Origin: Robiginitomaculum sp.
GTDB lineage: Bacteria; Pseudomonadota; Alphaproteobacteria; Caulobacterales; Maricaulaceae
Length of the DNA stretch: 64,000 nt
NCBI GenBank assembly: GCA_002733495.1
Contig: NVVV01000063.1
Span: 1-64,000 of the forward strand
Direction of reading: 5' to 3'
Shown: positions 7,055 through 14,261 of the stretch, piece by piece
How the letters are laid out: every line of letters starts with the position of its first letter
Position numbering within the stretch: position 1 is the stretch's first letter
Made by a program: the position numbers and the translations under genes
Notes under the pieces: generated by a model
The model's input: only the letters and a program-made list of their open reading frames with translations
Databases searched by the model: none
Told to the model about the DNA's origin: nothing

Positions 7055-7499
7055 GAAAACCACAAAATATGTACGCATAGAATATGATGAAGCCACACAA
7101 ATAAAGCTAAGAGAATGGGCGATTGCTCAAGGTTTCGATTTAACGATTAAATGGAGTGGCAGTAAACAACCTGTCGAAGCATTCAATTTTCACACAACAA
7201 TTTTCTGGACAACATCCCTACACGATTATATTGATGAAACGATAGGATATACATGGCCGCAATCAGCGAAGGCTGTTGGATTTGAGTTGTTAGATAATGA
7301 GACGGTAGCAGTTCTAAAGGTGGAAGGCGACAACCTTATATCGACAAGAGATGTTATGGTTATGTATGGAATGAAAGATGATTGGCCTTCATTTTTACCA
7401 CACGTCTCTGTTTCCTACGCTAAAGATCATCCAACAGACGTTACGTTGCCAAATTTTCCGTTGGTATACGACAAGCTAATCATATCCGATGCAAAATAA
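7053..7499 (+). CDS. acb1: 2H phosphoesterase, probable anti-CBASS Acb1-like
   Basis: A 148-residue protein with the two HxT/S motifs of 2H phosphoesterases: HTT at residues 47-49 and HVS at 117-119, in the contexts FNFHTTIFWTT and FLPHVSVSYAKD. Length, N-terminus (YVRIEYDEATQIKLREWA) and motif spacing fit T4 Acb1 (gene 57B product, about 150 aa), which hydrolyses the cyclic nucleotides made by CBASS immunity. Other 2H enzymes (RNA ligase/CPDase) are the alternative, but those are usually longer. ATG 7053 follows an aagg ribosome site; the in-frame start at 7011 lies inside the promoter and is rejected. It overlaps the nuclease gene by 11 bases. Confidence 0.75.
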   Translation: MKTTKYVRIEYDEATQIKLREWAIAQGFDLTIKWSGSKQPVEAFNFHTTIFWTTSLHDYIDETIGYTWPQSAKAVGFELLDNETVAVLKVEGDNLISTRDVMVMYGMKDDWPSFLPHVSVSYAKDHPTDVTLPNFPLVYDKLIISDAK

Positions 7500-8175
7500 T
7501 TTCAATCATGTAGATCATGGCTTTGTTCTTCCTGAATTGGAATGTATAACAACACCGAAAATGCGAACTTATACAACTCCGTTGGGTTATAAATACCCAT
7601 CGGTGACAACAGTGCTGGGCGCAGATGAATCGAAAAAAGAAGGCCTAGATAAATGGCGCCAACGAATAGGTCCTGAAGAAGCTGATAAGATAATGCGACA
7701 AGCAGGGATAAGAGGCAATGCCGTACACGAAATGGCCGAGAAATTCCTGAATAATGATATCACTTGGAAGAAGGGAGCAATGCCTTCTAATCTATTAACA
7801 TTTTCACAGATCAAAAAGGTATTGATTGAATCTGTTGATAATGTGTGGGAACAAGAAGTTCCACTATACTCCGACAGATTGAAAGTTGCTGGTCGTGTGG
7901 ATTGTATCGCAGAATTTAACGGCAAACTTTCCATAATAGATTTTAAAACATCGCTAAGACAAAAGCGTAAAGAGTGGATATCTGGCTACTTCATGCAGAC
8001 TGGATTCTATGCGGCAGCGTTTTATGAACAGACGGGTATTGCGATTAAAAATGGTGTTATCATAATTGCGTCCGATGATAGCACTTCCGCCGATGTTTTT
8101 GAAATCAATACTTTTGAATATCTACCAGAGTTTATTAAGCTACGTCAACTGTTCCGTTCGATTCACTATATTTGA
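7489..8175 (+). CDS. PD-(D/E)XK-family exonuclease
   Basis: A 228-residue nuclease with the PD-(D/E)XK core: the Glu of VHEMAEKFL near residue 85, the acid in VAGRVDCIAEF near residue 134, and the IDFKTS catalytic D-x-K near residue 150. A YFMQTGFYAAAFYEQTG segment follows, the usual Q-x3-Y of RecB/exonuclease VIII-like proteins. An N-terminal YPSVTTVLG is also typical of phage members. It probably acts as a DNA exonuclease in recombination or host DNA breakdown. The start at 7489 overlaps the Acb1-like gene and has a weak ribosome site, so translational coupling is likely. Confidence 0.85.
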   Translation: MQNNFNHVDHGFVLPELECITTPKMRTYTTPLGYKYPSVTTVLGADESKKEGLDKWRQRIGPEEADKIMRQAGIRGNAVHEMAEKFLNNDITWKKGAMPSNLLTFSQIKKVLIESVDNVWEQEVPLYSDRLKVAGRVDCIAEFNGKLSIIDFKTSLRQKRKEWISGYFMQTGFYAAAFYEQTGIAIKNGVIIIASDDSTSADVFEINTFEYLPEFIKLRQLFRSIHYI

Positions 8176-8296
8176 TCATCACTGTATCTATAGCCTTTAT
8201 ATGTATTCTAAAACGATACGTTTATTATACTGTAAATGGAAAGTTTGTCAAGAGAAAGTTTTCCTAAGTATAAATTTTATATAATCAATAAATGTG

Positions 8297-8324
8297 TTGA
8301 CACCCATTACCAATAGTTTATGTT
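8297..8324 (+). promoter_or_regulatory. Sigma70-like promoter
   Basis: TTGACA (8297-8302), 16-base spacer, TATGTT (8319-8324), 28 bases before the ATG at 8353. It sits in a 177-base gap (8176-8352) in which I see nothing else. Confidence 0.65.
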
Positions 8325-8352
8325 CTAGATGAGATAGCAACAAGAGGTAAAC

Positions 8353-8754
8353 ATGGCTTATATTAGCACATCAGAAGTTAAAGAAATTCGTAAGGCACTA
8401 AAAATCAAGTTCGGAAAAGATATCAAATTTTCCGTCGTTCGTGAATCTAGTGGACTGGCCGTAGATGTTTCTATTATGTCCAGTGTACAGGATTTTTCGA
8501 CGTTATGGAAAAATAAGAATAAGGGTGAATATGGTTTTGGTTACAAGCAAATCTGGGGACCAGGAACTATGCCGACATTAGCTTCATCGAAATTGTATAA
8601 TGACATTGTAGACATTATCAAATCTGCGCCCGCAAAGGTCCCAGGATGTAATCCATGGTATGATAAAAGTGATTCACAAACCGATTACTTTGATACTGCA
8701 TTCTACTACCATGTTAATATTGGTAAATTTGATAAGCCTTATATTCAACAATAA
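8353..8754 (+). CDS. LPD29-like domain protein
   Basis: A 133-residue protein starting with EVKEIRKALKIKFGKDIKFSVVRESSGLAVDVSI and ending with TDYFDTAFYYHVNIGKFDKPY. I associate this combination with the LPD29 domain (large polyvalent protein-associated domain 29), found alone or in large injected phage and plasmid proteins. It is preceded by aagaggtaaac and its own TTGACA promoter. The molecular role of LPD29 is not known to me. It lies between the nuclease and the VWA/AAA pair. Confidence 0.75.
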   Translation: MAYISTSEVKEIRKALKIKFGKDIKFSVVRESSGLAVDVSIMSSVQDFSTLWKNKNKGEYGFGYKQIWGPGTMPTLASSKLYNDIVDIIKSAPAKVPGCNPWYDKSDSQTDYFDTAFYYHVNIGKFDKPYIQQ

Positions 8755-8757
8755 TGC

Positions 8758-8786
8758 TTGACAGGAATTATCCCAAGTTATATTGT
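8758..8786 (+). promoter_or_regulatory. Sigma70-like promoter for the CobT-like gene
   Basis: TTGACA (8758-8763), 17-base spacer, TATTGT (8781-8786), with the ATG at 8813. The -35 starts 4 bases after the previous stop. Confidence 0.7.
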
Positions 8787-8812
8787 GATTATGAAATACA
8801 CGGAGATTTACA

Positions 8813-10729
8813 ATGGCTATGAAGAAGTATCATTCAATACTTGCGCGTTGTCTCGCGAATGAAAATATTCGAATACTGACGGGCAAATATCACACGGCAC
8901 ATTTCAATATGAAACTTCGAACATTGGCTATGCCGACATGGAAAGATATGGGTGATGATTTATACGAGATGCTCGTCGGCCATGAAATAGGACACGCACT
9001 ATTCACCCCAGCGGCTGGCTGGGATCAGTGTCAAAAAGATTATCCTGAAGTGCCCGCATCATTCTTCAATGTTATCGAGGACATCCGTATAGAACGGATG
9101 GTTCTTGATAGATATCCAGGCATGATTGGGCCGTTTCTTCGAGGTTACGAAGAGATGATGGCTAAAGACATGTTCGGTATCGCAAAGCCCGGAAAGATTG
9201 AAAAATTAACGTTCATTGATAAGATCAATATTAAGGGTAAATTGCGGACACTGATTGATATCAAATTCACAGATCGTGAAATGGTATTTCTAGAGCAATT
9301 ATCAAAAAACAAAACTTTCGAGGACGTTGTCAAGACATCCGTTGATATTTATTATGAATTTTATAACAATAAGTCCACAAATATCGATTTGGAGAGTTTT
9401 ATTGATGAAACGGACGACGAAGCTGGCGAGCCAGCTTTAGATGATGTATACAGTGATCAAGGTGAAAGAACAACGTCCTTATCCGATGATGAGTTGCCTG
9501 ACGTGGATAGTACGTGTTCTGCCGTCACATATGAAATGCAGGAAGAAAAGCTCAGACTATCAGTTCTGATAGATGAGGATTCTTTATACGTCGATGATAT
9601 ACGTCCTGGCGAGTTGGAGAAAATTCTGATTCCTCATTCCACACTTGCTATGTCCCGATTCAATAAAAATGTTGTGCCGTTGAAAATGCACATTCGTCAA
9701 GCTAAAAAAACTGTTAATCAAATGATGAAGGAATTTAATCTTCGAAAAGCGGCCCACGCGCTCTCCCGTGCCCGAATCTCCGACACAGGAACTCTTGATG
9801 TCGGTAAAATTCACAAGTACCGTTTCGATGATGACCTATTTAAACAAATGACAAGTGTACCTCAGGGTCAGAGTCACGGTATAGTGATGCTTATCGATTA
9901 CTCGCATTCCATGAACAGAATACTTGACGATGTAAAGTATCAGGCTGGCATTCTATCCATGTTCTGTAAACAAGCCCAAATTCCGTTCACTGTATATGGA
10001 TTCACGGACGGTGGACATCACGGCTATCTAGATAGCCGTGGGGATCGTGATGCCGAAGCACGCATCACATACAGGAGTATGAGGATGTTTGAGTTAATCA
10101 ATTCACATTTGGACCGTACAGATTACAATACTGCGCTCACCTATCTCATCTCACCGACGTCTGTGATTAACAGTTCAATCGAAACTACTGGAACTACTCC
10201 TCTAGGTGAAGCATTATTGTTGATCAATCGTGTTGTTCACAAGATGAAAAGTGAACTCAATCTAGATAAAATGACACTAGTGACACTTACTGATGGACAA
10301 GGTTCTGCAATATCGACGGTCGACGGCAAAGATTCTCCGCGTTCCAGTGGACACTCATTGTTATCTATTCGCATGAATAATAAAGTTGTGACGACCAGAC
10401 GCTCTGGTATGTTCCCAGCGATTATTAAACATATTAGAAGTTGCGGCATCACTACTGTAGGATATCATGTTGTCACAAACTTGATATCTAGGACAGCCGC
10501 CTATCCCTCACACACTAATCTTGCTAGGAAATCTGGCATTCTTATAGGTGAAAACTATAAAGGATATGATAGACACTTTGTTTTAGAAGGCCGTGGTCTG
10601 AAAAAGTCTGGATCGTTTGACCTCTTTTATGGTGGTTCCAAAGTTATTGCCACAGAATTCAAACAGTTTACAAATGAGTCCGCGGCCAGCCGCGTTCTGG
10701 CCAGAAAGGTCATGGAAGTTGTTGGATAA
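8813..10729 (+). CDS. CobT-like VWA protein with HEXXH motif
   Basis: A 638-residue two-part protein. The N-terminal part has a zinc-peptidase-like HEIGH motif at about residues 60-64 (VGHEIGHALFTP) and an IEDIRIERM segment near residue 89, as in CobT/VWA-peptidase-like proteins. An acidic linker (about residues 190-240) follows. The C-terminal VWA domain has the MIDAS motif DYSHS near residue 363 and a TLTDGQGS segment near residue 492. Paired with the downstream CobS-like ATPase, it resembles the CobS-CobT subcomplex that inserts cobalt during B12 synthesis, or MoxR-VWA chaperone pairs. No CobN-like subunit is seen here. Whether HEXXH is catalytic is unknown. Confidence 0.85.
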   Translation: MAMKKYHSILARCLANENIRILTGKYHTAHFNMKLRTLAMPTWKDMGDDLYEMLVGHEIGHALFTPAAGWDQCQKDYPEVPASFFNVIEDIRIERMVLDRYPGMIGPFLRGYEEMMAKDMFGIAKPGKIEKLTFIDKINIKGKLRTLIDIKFTDREMVFLEQLSKNKTFEDVVKTSVDIYYEFYNNKSTNIDLESFIDETDDEAGEPALDDVYSDQGERTTSLSDDELPDVDSTCSAVTYEMQEEKLRLSVLIDEDSLYVDDIRPGELEKILIPHSTLAMSRFNKNVVPLKMHIRQAKKTVNQMMKEFNLRKAAHALSRARISDTGTLDVGKIHKYRFDDDLFKQMTSVPQGQSHGIVMLIDYSHSMNRILDDVKYQAGILSMFCKQAQIPFTVYGFTDGGHHGYLDSRGDRDAEARITYRSMRMFELINSHLDRTDYNTALTYLISPTSVINSSIETTGTTPLGEALLLINRVVHKMKSELNLDKMTLVTLTDGQGSAISTVDGKDSPRSSGHSLLSIRMNNKVVTTRRSGMFPAIIKHIRSCGITTVGYHVVTNLISRTAAYPSHTNLARKSGILIGENYKGYDRHFVLEGRGLKKSGSFDLFYGGSKVIATEFKQFTNESAASRVLARKVMEVVG

Positions 10730-10741
10730 TCCAAATATACA

Positions 10742-10770
10742 TTGACATACAAATGATGTTTGTATAGATT
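10742..10770 (+). promoter_or_regulatory. Sigma70-like promoter with operator-like palindrome
   Basis: TTGACA (10742-10747), 17-base spacer, TAGATT (10765-10770). The spacer region contains the inverted repeat ATACAAA/TTTGTAT (10748-10754 and 10760-10766) around TGATG, a plausible repressor site or structural element. The CobS-like start is at 10801. Confidence 0.6.
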
Positions 10771-10800
10771 GTACTTGTAACATATATATAAGGAAATAAC

Positions 10801-11979
10801 ATGCGTGAATTCACTGAAATCCAAAAGAACCTCACTAAAGCTTTGACATTTGACGGTGAGACAACTTTTGGCCGGGCCGCGATTATTGCCGAAGCTGAAA
10901 GTTTGGGCTACACATATAGCCAAGGTAAGTATGCAATTTATAATTACCAGAAAGTCGGTCACGGCATGTATGATGTGACACGTCCTAACATCGAAACGGA
11001 GGCTGCAACGGCGGCCGCGGCCGCAAATGCTGTGTTGCCCATTAAACAAATCACCACGCGCATAGACGGCGATGTATTCATCCCTGATATTGTCGATGAG
11101 TATGTTCAATGGGGCAACTTCAAAGACCTCCTCACGATTGTAACGTCTAAGGTATTCTATCCAACATTCATCACTGGACTGAGTGGCAACGGTAAAACTA
11201 TGATGGTAGAGCAAGCCTGTGCCCACGCGAAACGCAATTTCGTGCGTATGCAAATTCATCAAGACACTAATGAGGATGATATGTTAGGTGGATTTCGTCT
11301 CGTGAATGGCGAAACGATATTTGCCAAGGGCCCAGTCATTCGTGCCATGGAACAAGGTGCTATATTATTACTAGATGAAGTGGACAAAGGCTCTAATCGT
11401 CTTATGGCTTTGCAGGGTGTCCTAGAAGGAAAACCAGTATTAATTAAAAAGACTGGAGAGATCGTTTATCCTGCCCCAGGTTTCAATGTTATTTCGACTG
11501 CTAACACGAAGGGTAAAGGTTCCGATGACGGTCGCTTCATTGCTACCTCAGTGATTGATGAGTCGTTCCTTGAACGTTATCCCATTACAATGGAACAAGA
11601 ATATCCATCCAAAGCCATAGAGAAAAAAATTCTAACAAATCACATGAAGAAATTCGGCAAAAGTGATGTGTCATTTAGAAATGTACTACTAGATTGGGCG
11701 CAAGCTATTCGAAAAACCTTTGATGACGGGGCATTAGATGAAGTTATATCCACTCGCCGTTTATGTCACATTGTGCAAACATACTCGATCTTTGGTGATC
11801 AAAAGAAGGCTATTGACCTATGTATATCCCGTTTCGACACTGACACCAAAGATGCGTTTTCATCATTATTTGATAAATATATTATGGCGGCGCGTCCTGA
11901 CGAGAAGAAATTCTCCGACGGAGGAATTGGAAGTGTAGAGTTTGGTTCCACAACTAGTAATTCTCCGCCCCCATTTTAA
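10801..11979 (+). CDS. cobS: CobS/MoxR-like AAA+ ATPase
   Basis: A 392-residue AAA+ protein. Walker A is GLSGNGKT near residue 125-132, Walker B ILLLDEVDKG near residue 188-197, a sensor-I-like VISTANT lies near residue 232, and an Arg-containing ESFLERYPI segment follows. This is the arrangement of CobS cobaltochelatase ATPases and MoxR proteins, and cobS homologues are well known in marine T4-like phages. The N-terminal 80 residues include an Ala run (EAATAAAAANA). Expected role: an ATP-driven partner of the upstream CobT-like VWA protein, possibly acting with host CobN. ATG 10801 has a good aaggaaat ribosome site. Confidence 0.88.
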   Translation: MREFTEIQKNLTKALTFDGETTFGRAAIIAEAESLGYTYSQGKYAIYNYQKVGHGMYDVTRPNIETEAATAAAAANAVLPIKQITTRIDGDVFIPDIVDEYVQWGNFKDLLTIVTSKVFYPTFITGLSGNGKTMMVEQACAHAKRNFVRMQIHQDTNEDDMLGGFRLVNGETIFAKGPVIRAMEQGAILLLDEVDKGSNRLMALQGVLEGKPVLIKKTGEIVYPAPGFNVISTANTKGKGSDDGRFIATSVIDESFLERYPITMEQEYPSKAIEKKILTNHMKKFGKSDVSFRNVLLDWAQAIRKTFDDGALDEVISTRRLCHIVQTYSIFGDQKKAIDLCISRFDTDTKDAFSSLFDKYIMAARPDEKKFSDGGIGSVEFGSTTSNSPPPF

Positions 11980-11989
11980 GGAATAATTA

Positions 11990-12337
11990 ATGTTTATACA
12001 TTATCTAATAACAATTCTGGTGACATCGGCAATATTCGGTGTCCCAGGACTTGATACCATCATATCATATATTCTGCCATTCTTCGCACTAACGTATTAT
12101 TATATCATTTTAAGATTATCGACTGGTATGGCGAAAGTGGAACTGCCTATTAAAAATTTTGATATTTCTAAATCGATATTGGTTAACGGCACGAACACTT
12201 CTGGCATAATGTTCATTTACTCTATGGGTCATACCACAATCGCACTACTTTGTGTTCCATGGATTGCCTTGACTGCAATCAGTTCTATTTTTCACACCTG
12301 CGTAGAATTGGGTTTGATAGAAATTGAAAATAGATAG
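11990..12337 (+). CDS. Hypothetical inner-membrane protein
   Basis: A 115-residue hydrophobic protein with predicted membrane segments at about residues 3-18, 23-43 and 74-100, and a central polar stretch. It starts 10 bases after the cobS-like stop with an aaggaa ribosome site, so it belongs to that transcript. I do not recognise it. A membrane anchor or transporter-like role beside the CobS/CobT pair is only a guess. Confidence 0.65.
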   Translation: MFIHYLITILVTSAIFGVPGLDTIISYILPFFALTYYYIILRLSTGMAKVELPIKNFDISKSILVNGTNTSGIMFIYSMGHTTIALLCVPWIALTAISSIFHTCVELGLIEIENR

Positions 12338-12366
12338 TTGACAATTTAAATTTATCCAGATAATAT
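12338..12366 (+). promoter_or_regulatory. Sigma70-like promoter for the endolysin gene
   Basis: TTGACA (12338-12343) directly after the preceding stop, 17-base spacer, TAATAT (12361-12366). The ATG is at 12393 behind aggaga. Confidence 0.6.
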
Positions 12367-12392
12367 ATGATATATAAACTAGGAGAAATATT

Positions 12393-12914
12393 ATGAGTAT
12401 TATTAAAACTTTGGCGTTTGTTTTACCCATTGTCGCGATGAGTGTGCCGTATGCGCAGTTGGTGGCATCCGAAAAGGAAACAGTGTTAGATGCCGGATTC
12501 ATTGTGCAGCGTGATTGTCTATCTTTAGGACTATATCACGAAGCTCGATCTGAATCCGATTTGGGTCAGCGAGCTGTGGGTTTCGTGATGATGAATCGGA
12601 TGAAGTCCTCGCGCTATCCAAAAAGTGTGTGTGGTGTTGTCAAACAGGGCAAGAAAACCGCCAATGGTAATATGATCAAAAACAAATGTCAATTCTCATT
12701 TTATTGTGACGGCGCATCTGACAAGCCTAAAAATCGTAAGGAATGGCTAAAGGCACAAGCTATGGCATATGATATCATGACCACATACGGTATAGTTGAG
12801 GACCCAACAGGCGGCGCAGTGATGTATCATGCAGATTACGTTAGCCCTTACTGGAAACATGCCTATACACGCACCAGCCGAATTGATTCCCACATCTTTT
12901 ACAAGGAGAAATAA
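12393..12914 (+). CDS. SleB/CwlJ-family cell wall hydrolase, secreted endolysin
   Basis: A 173-residue protein with an N-terminal signal-like segment (Lys5, then hydrophobic residues 6-24, possible cleavage after an Ala near 21-25). The hydrolase_2 (SleB/CwlJ) domain follows. The catalytic Glu is in LYHEARSE (Glu50), followed by QRAVGFVMMNRM, CQFSFYCDG near residue 107, and AVMYHADYVSPYW near residue 144, all typical of this lytic-transglycosylase-like family. It is the probable lysis endolysin, exported by Sec or held as a signal-anchor form, so a pinholin-type release could apply. The stop overlaps the next ATG. Confidence 0.9.
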   Translation: MSIIKTLAFVLPIVAMSVPYAQLVASEKETVLDAGFIVQRDCLSLGLYHEARSESDLGQRAVGFVMMNRMKSSRYPKSVCGVVKQGKKTANGNMIKNKCQFSFYCDGASDKPKNRKEWLKAQAMAYDIMTTYGIVEDPTGGAVMYHADYVSPYWKHAYTRTSRIDSHIFYKEK

Positions 12915-13195
12915 TGGCACGAGTGATTTACAAAACGCTGATACCGTACGTTGGCCAAAAGGTACTTATCAAAGTCTCAGAAAATTATTTTCGATTTTTA
13001 CATGTCGGAGAGCAGAATCAGAGACCTTGCGTATGGTATGAAACTGTGTCCGAGGATAATATGTGCAAAGATTATTATGAGATTATTGTAGTCGGCACTG
13101 GCCATCCTATTCCAGATGAATTTCAGACATATCTCGGCACATCACAGATGAATGATTTGGGACTAGTCTGGCATCTATACGGCAGGTGGATATAA
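12914..13195 (+). CDS. DUF7352-like small protein
   Basis: A 93-residue protein with the order VIYKTLI..., FRFLHVGEQNQRPCVWYE, IIVVGTGHPIP and FQTYLGTSQMNDLGLVWHLYGRW. This matches the small uncharacterised phage and plasmid family I know as DUF7352 (HVGxQNxxPCxW, GTGHPI, YxGTxQMxxLVWHL). The start overlaps the endolysin stop (TAATG), and the stop overlaps the next ATG. Function unknown; likely an all-beta fold. Confidence 0.8.
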   Translation: MARVIYKTLIPYVGQKVLIKVSENYFRFLHVGEQNQRPCVWYETVSEDNMCKDYYEIIVVGTGHPIPDEFQTYLGTSQMNDLGLVWHLYGRWI

Positions 13196-13413
13196 TGCAA
13201 GAGCTTGACAGATATATCCCATGGACAGCCACAAAAGATTCGGTGTGTCCAATCCCTGAAGGATTCAAATTCACTGTTTGGGACACATGGACTGGAGAAG
13301 ACCCTGTTCACCAATCATGGATGGACGGCTCTACGCTACGACACTCATCCTACTGGAACAGCGAAGCACGGTTCCCGATTATTGGATATTTAATCCACAA
13401 AGACACAACATGA
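13195..13413 (+). CDS. Small hypothetical protein
   Basis: A 72-residue Trp/Asp-rich protein (TVWDTWTGEDPVHQSW near residue 28). ATG 13195 shares its A with the stop of the preceding gene, which makes it more likely than the in-frame GTG at 13186. The stop overlaps the next ATG (ATGA). No family recognised. Coding status rests on the chain of stop/start overlaps. Confidence 0.6.
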   Translation: MQELDRYIPWTATKDSVCPIPEGFKFTVWDTWTGEDPVHQSWMDGSTLRHSSYWNSEARFPIIGYLIHKDTT

Positions 13414-13610
13414 ATATTTTGAAGCGGGCATTTTCAAAGAAATGCCTACACACCACCTTTTACGAAAATATGGCATGTAGCGGTATATGTGTAGATTGTG
13501 GAAAAGATTTAGGTTTCATCGGAAATCTTGATCGTTCGAAATGCGTTGCAGACAATGATCCGAATATATGGCAACCTGCGAGAAATGACCAAAAGATTGG
13601 AAAATTTTAG
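13410..13610 (+). CDS. Small zinc-ribbon-like protein
   Basis: A 66-residue basic protein with CSGICVDCGKDLGF (about residues 22-35) and a further Cys near residue 45, plus an upstream Cys/His (KKCLHTTFY). The cysteines suggest a small metal-binding fold, similar to short zinc-finger-like phage proteins. The start is taken at the ATGA overlap with the preceding gene; longer frames read through that gene. It ends one base before the tmRNA promoter. Confidence 0.65.
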   Translation: MNILKRAFSKKCLHTTFYENMACSGICVDCGKDLGFIGNLDRSKCVADNDPNIWQPARNDQKIGKF

Positions 13611-13641
13611 TTGACAACCAAGACTTAGTATGTTATAAATA
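13611..13641 (+). promoter_or_regulatory. Combined sigma70 and T4-late promoter of the tmRNA gene
   Basis: TTGACA (13611-13616), a 17-base spacer and TATAAA (13634-13639) form a near-consensus host promoter. The same -10 continues as TATAAATA (13634-13641), the late octamer. The site could therefore serve both unmodified polymerase and the late gp55/gp33 polymerase. Predicted transcript start is near 13646. Confidence 0.75.
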
Positions 13642-13645
13642 ATAC

Positions 13646-13895
13646 ATAGTTGTTTGATACAGCTTTAAATTCGCAACACTCGGGGGCAGTACCCGACGTC
13701 TCCACCAAACTACTACATCGGGGGACGACCTAGGATCGACTGTGAATGGATAAGTAAAGTGTAGACTATCGGTTGAGTTCCGTAATTGATTCAAACTTGC
13801 TAAACGCAAATCTAAACTACGCGCCAGTCGAATTGGCAATTGCAGCATAATTTTGCTGCGGGGCATGAGTTCCACCTTGCAACAGAACGGACTCA
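13646..13895 (+). ncRNA. ssrA: Circularly permuted two-piece tmRNA (ssrA), alphaproteobacterial type
   Basis: The acceptor piece comes first and ends CGTCTCC-A-CCA (13697-13707). After a 13-base intervening segment (13708-13720) the coding piece starts at GGGGACG (13721). These arms form a 7-bp acceptor stem with G3-U70, the alanine identity pair. The T-arm is TCGGG (13680-13684), a 7-base loop, and CCCGA (13692-13696). A long-helix pairing joins ATTCGC (13669-13674) to GTGAAT (13742-13747). The D-arm-like GGATCGACTG follows the 5' arm. The tag frame starts at GCA 13806 and stops at TAA 13848-13850, giving AANLNYAPVELAIAA including the charged alanine. The stop lies in the loop of a GCAGCA/TGCTGC hairpin. 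Outer ends are approximate. Confidence 0.92.
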
Positions 13896-13913
13896 CTTCA
13901 CAAAGGACATATT

Positions 13914-14261
13914 ATGTATACCCCAGATTATTGGTTAATCTTGAAAATTCTAGGCAAAGACCCCCACTACAAAGTGTTCGGTTCTTGGTCAGGTAGTTAT
14001 TTGTGTGGTCAAAGCTGGCGCATGAATAGTGGTATAGAATCGGTCACCGAGCATCTAGGATGGTATGATATTATTGGATCATCTGGTTCAGTATATCGCT
14101 GCAATGATACTCGATATGGTGCAAACTCGTACGGATCAGACGTGGTAACAGATTTCGTGAATCGTGCAAACGGAAAGATTGAAATTCTTGAAACTATGCC
14201 AGATATGCTTAATATGAACTGGATATTATCAATCACAAAGGAGAACACCAATGAAAGTTAG
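13914..14261 (+). CDS. Conserved small phage protein (YTPDYW type)
   Basis: A 115-residue protein starting MYTPDYWLILKI, with HYKVFGSWSGSYLCGQSWRMNSGI (about residues 38-61) and SSGSVYRCNDTRYG near residue 76. This pattern recurs in small uncharacterised phage proteins. An aaggac ribosome site precedes ATG 13914, about 20 bases after the end of the tmRNA coding piece, so it may be co-transcribed with the tmRNA. The last 11 bases overlap the next gene. Function unknown. Confidence 0.75.
   Translation: MYTPDYWLILKILGKDPHYKVFGSWSGSYLCGQSWRMNSGIESVTEHLGWYDIIGSSGSVYRCNDTRYGANSYGSDVVTDFVNRANGKIEILETMPDMLNMNWILSITKENTNES

Noticed and set aside
7588-7595. TATAAATA inside the PD-(D/E)XK gene
   Set aside because: It encodes Tyr-Lys-Tyr in a conserved segment and no gene starts nearby; likely chance.
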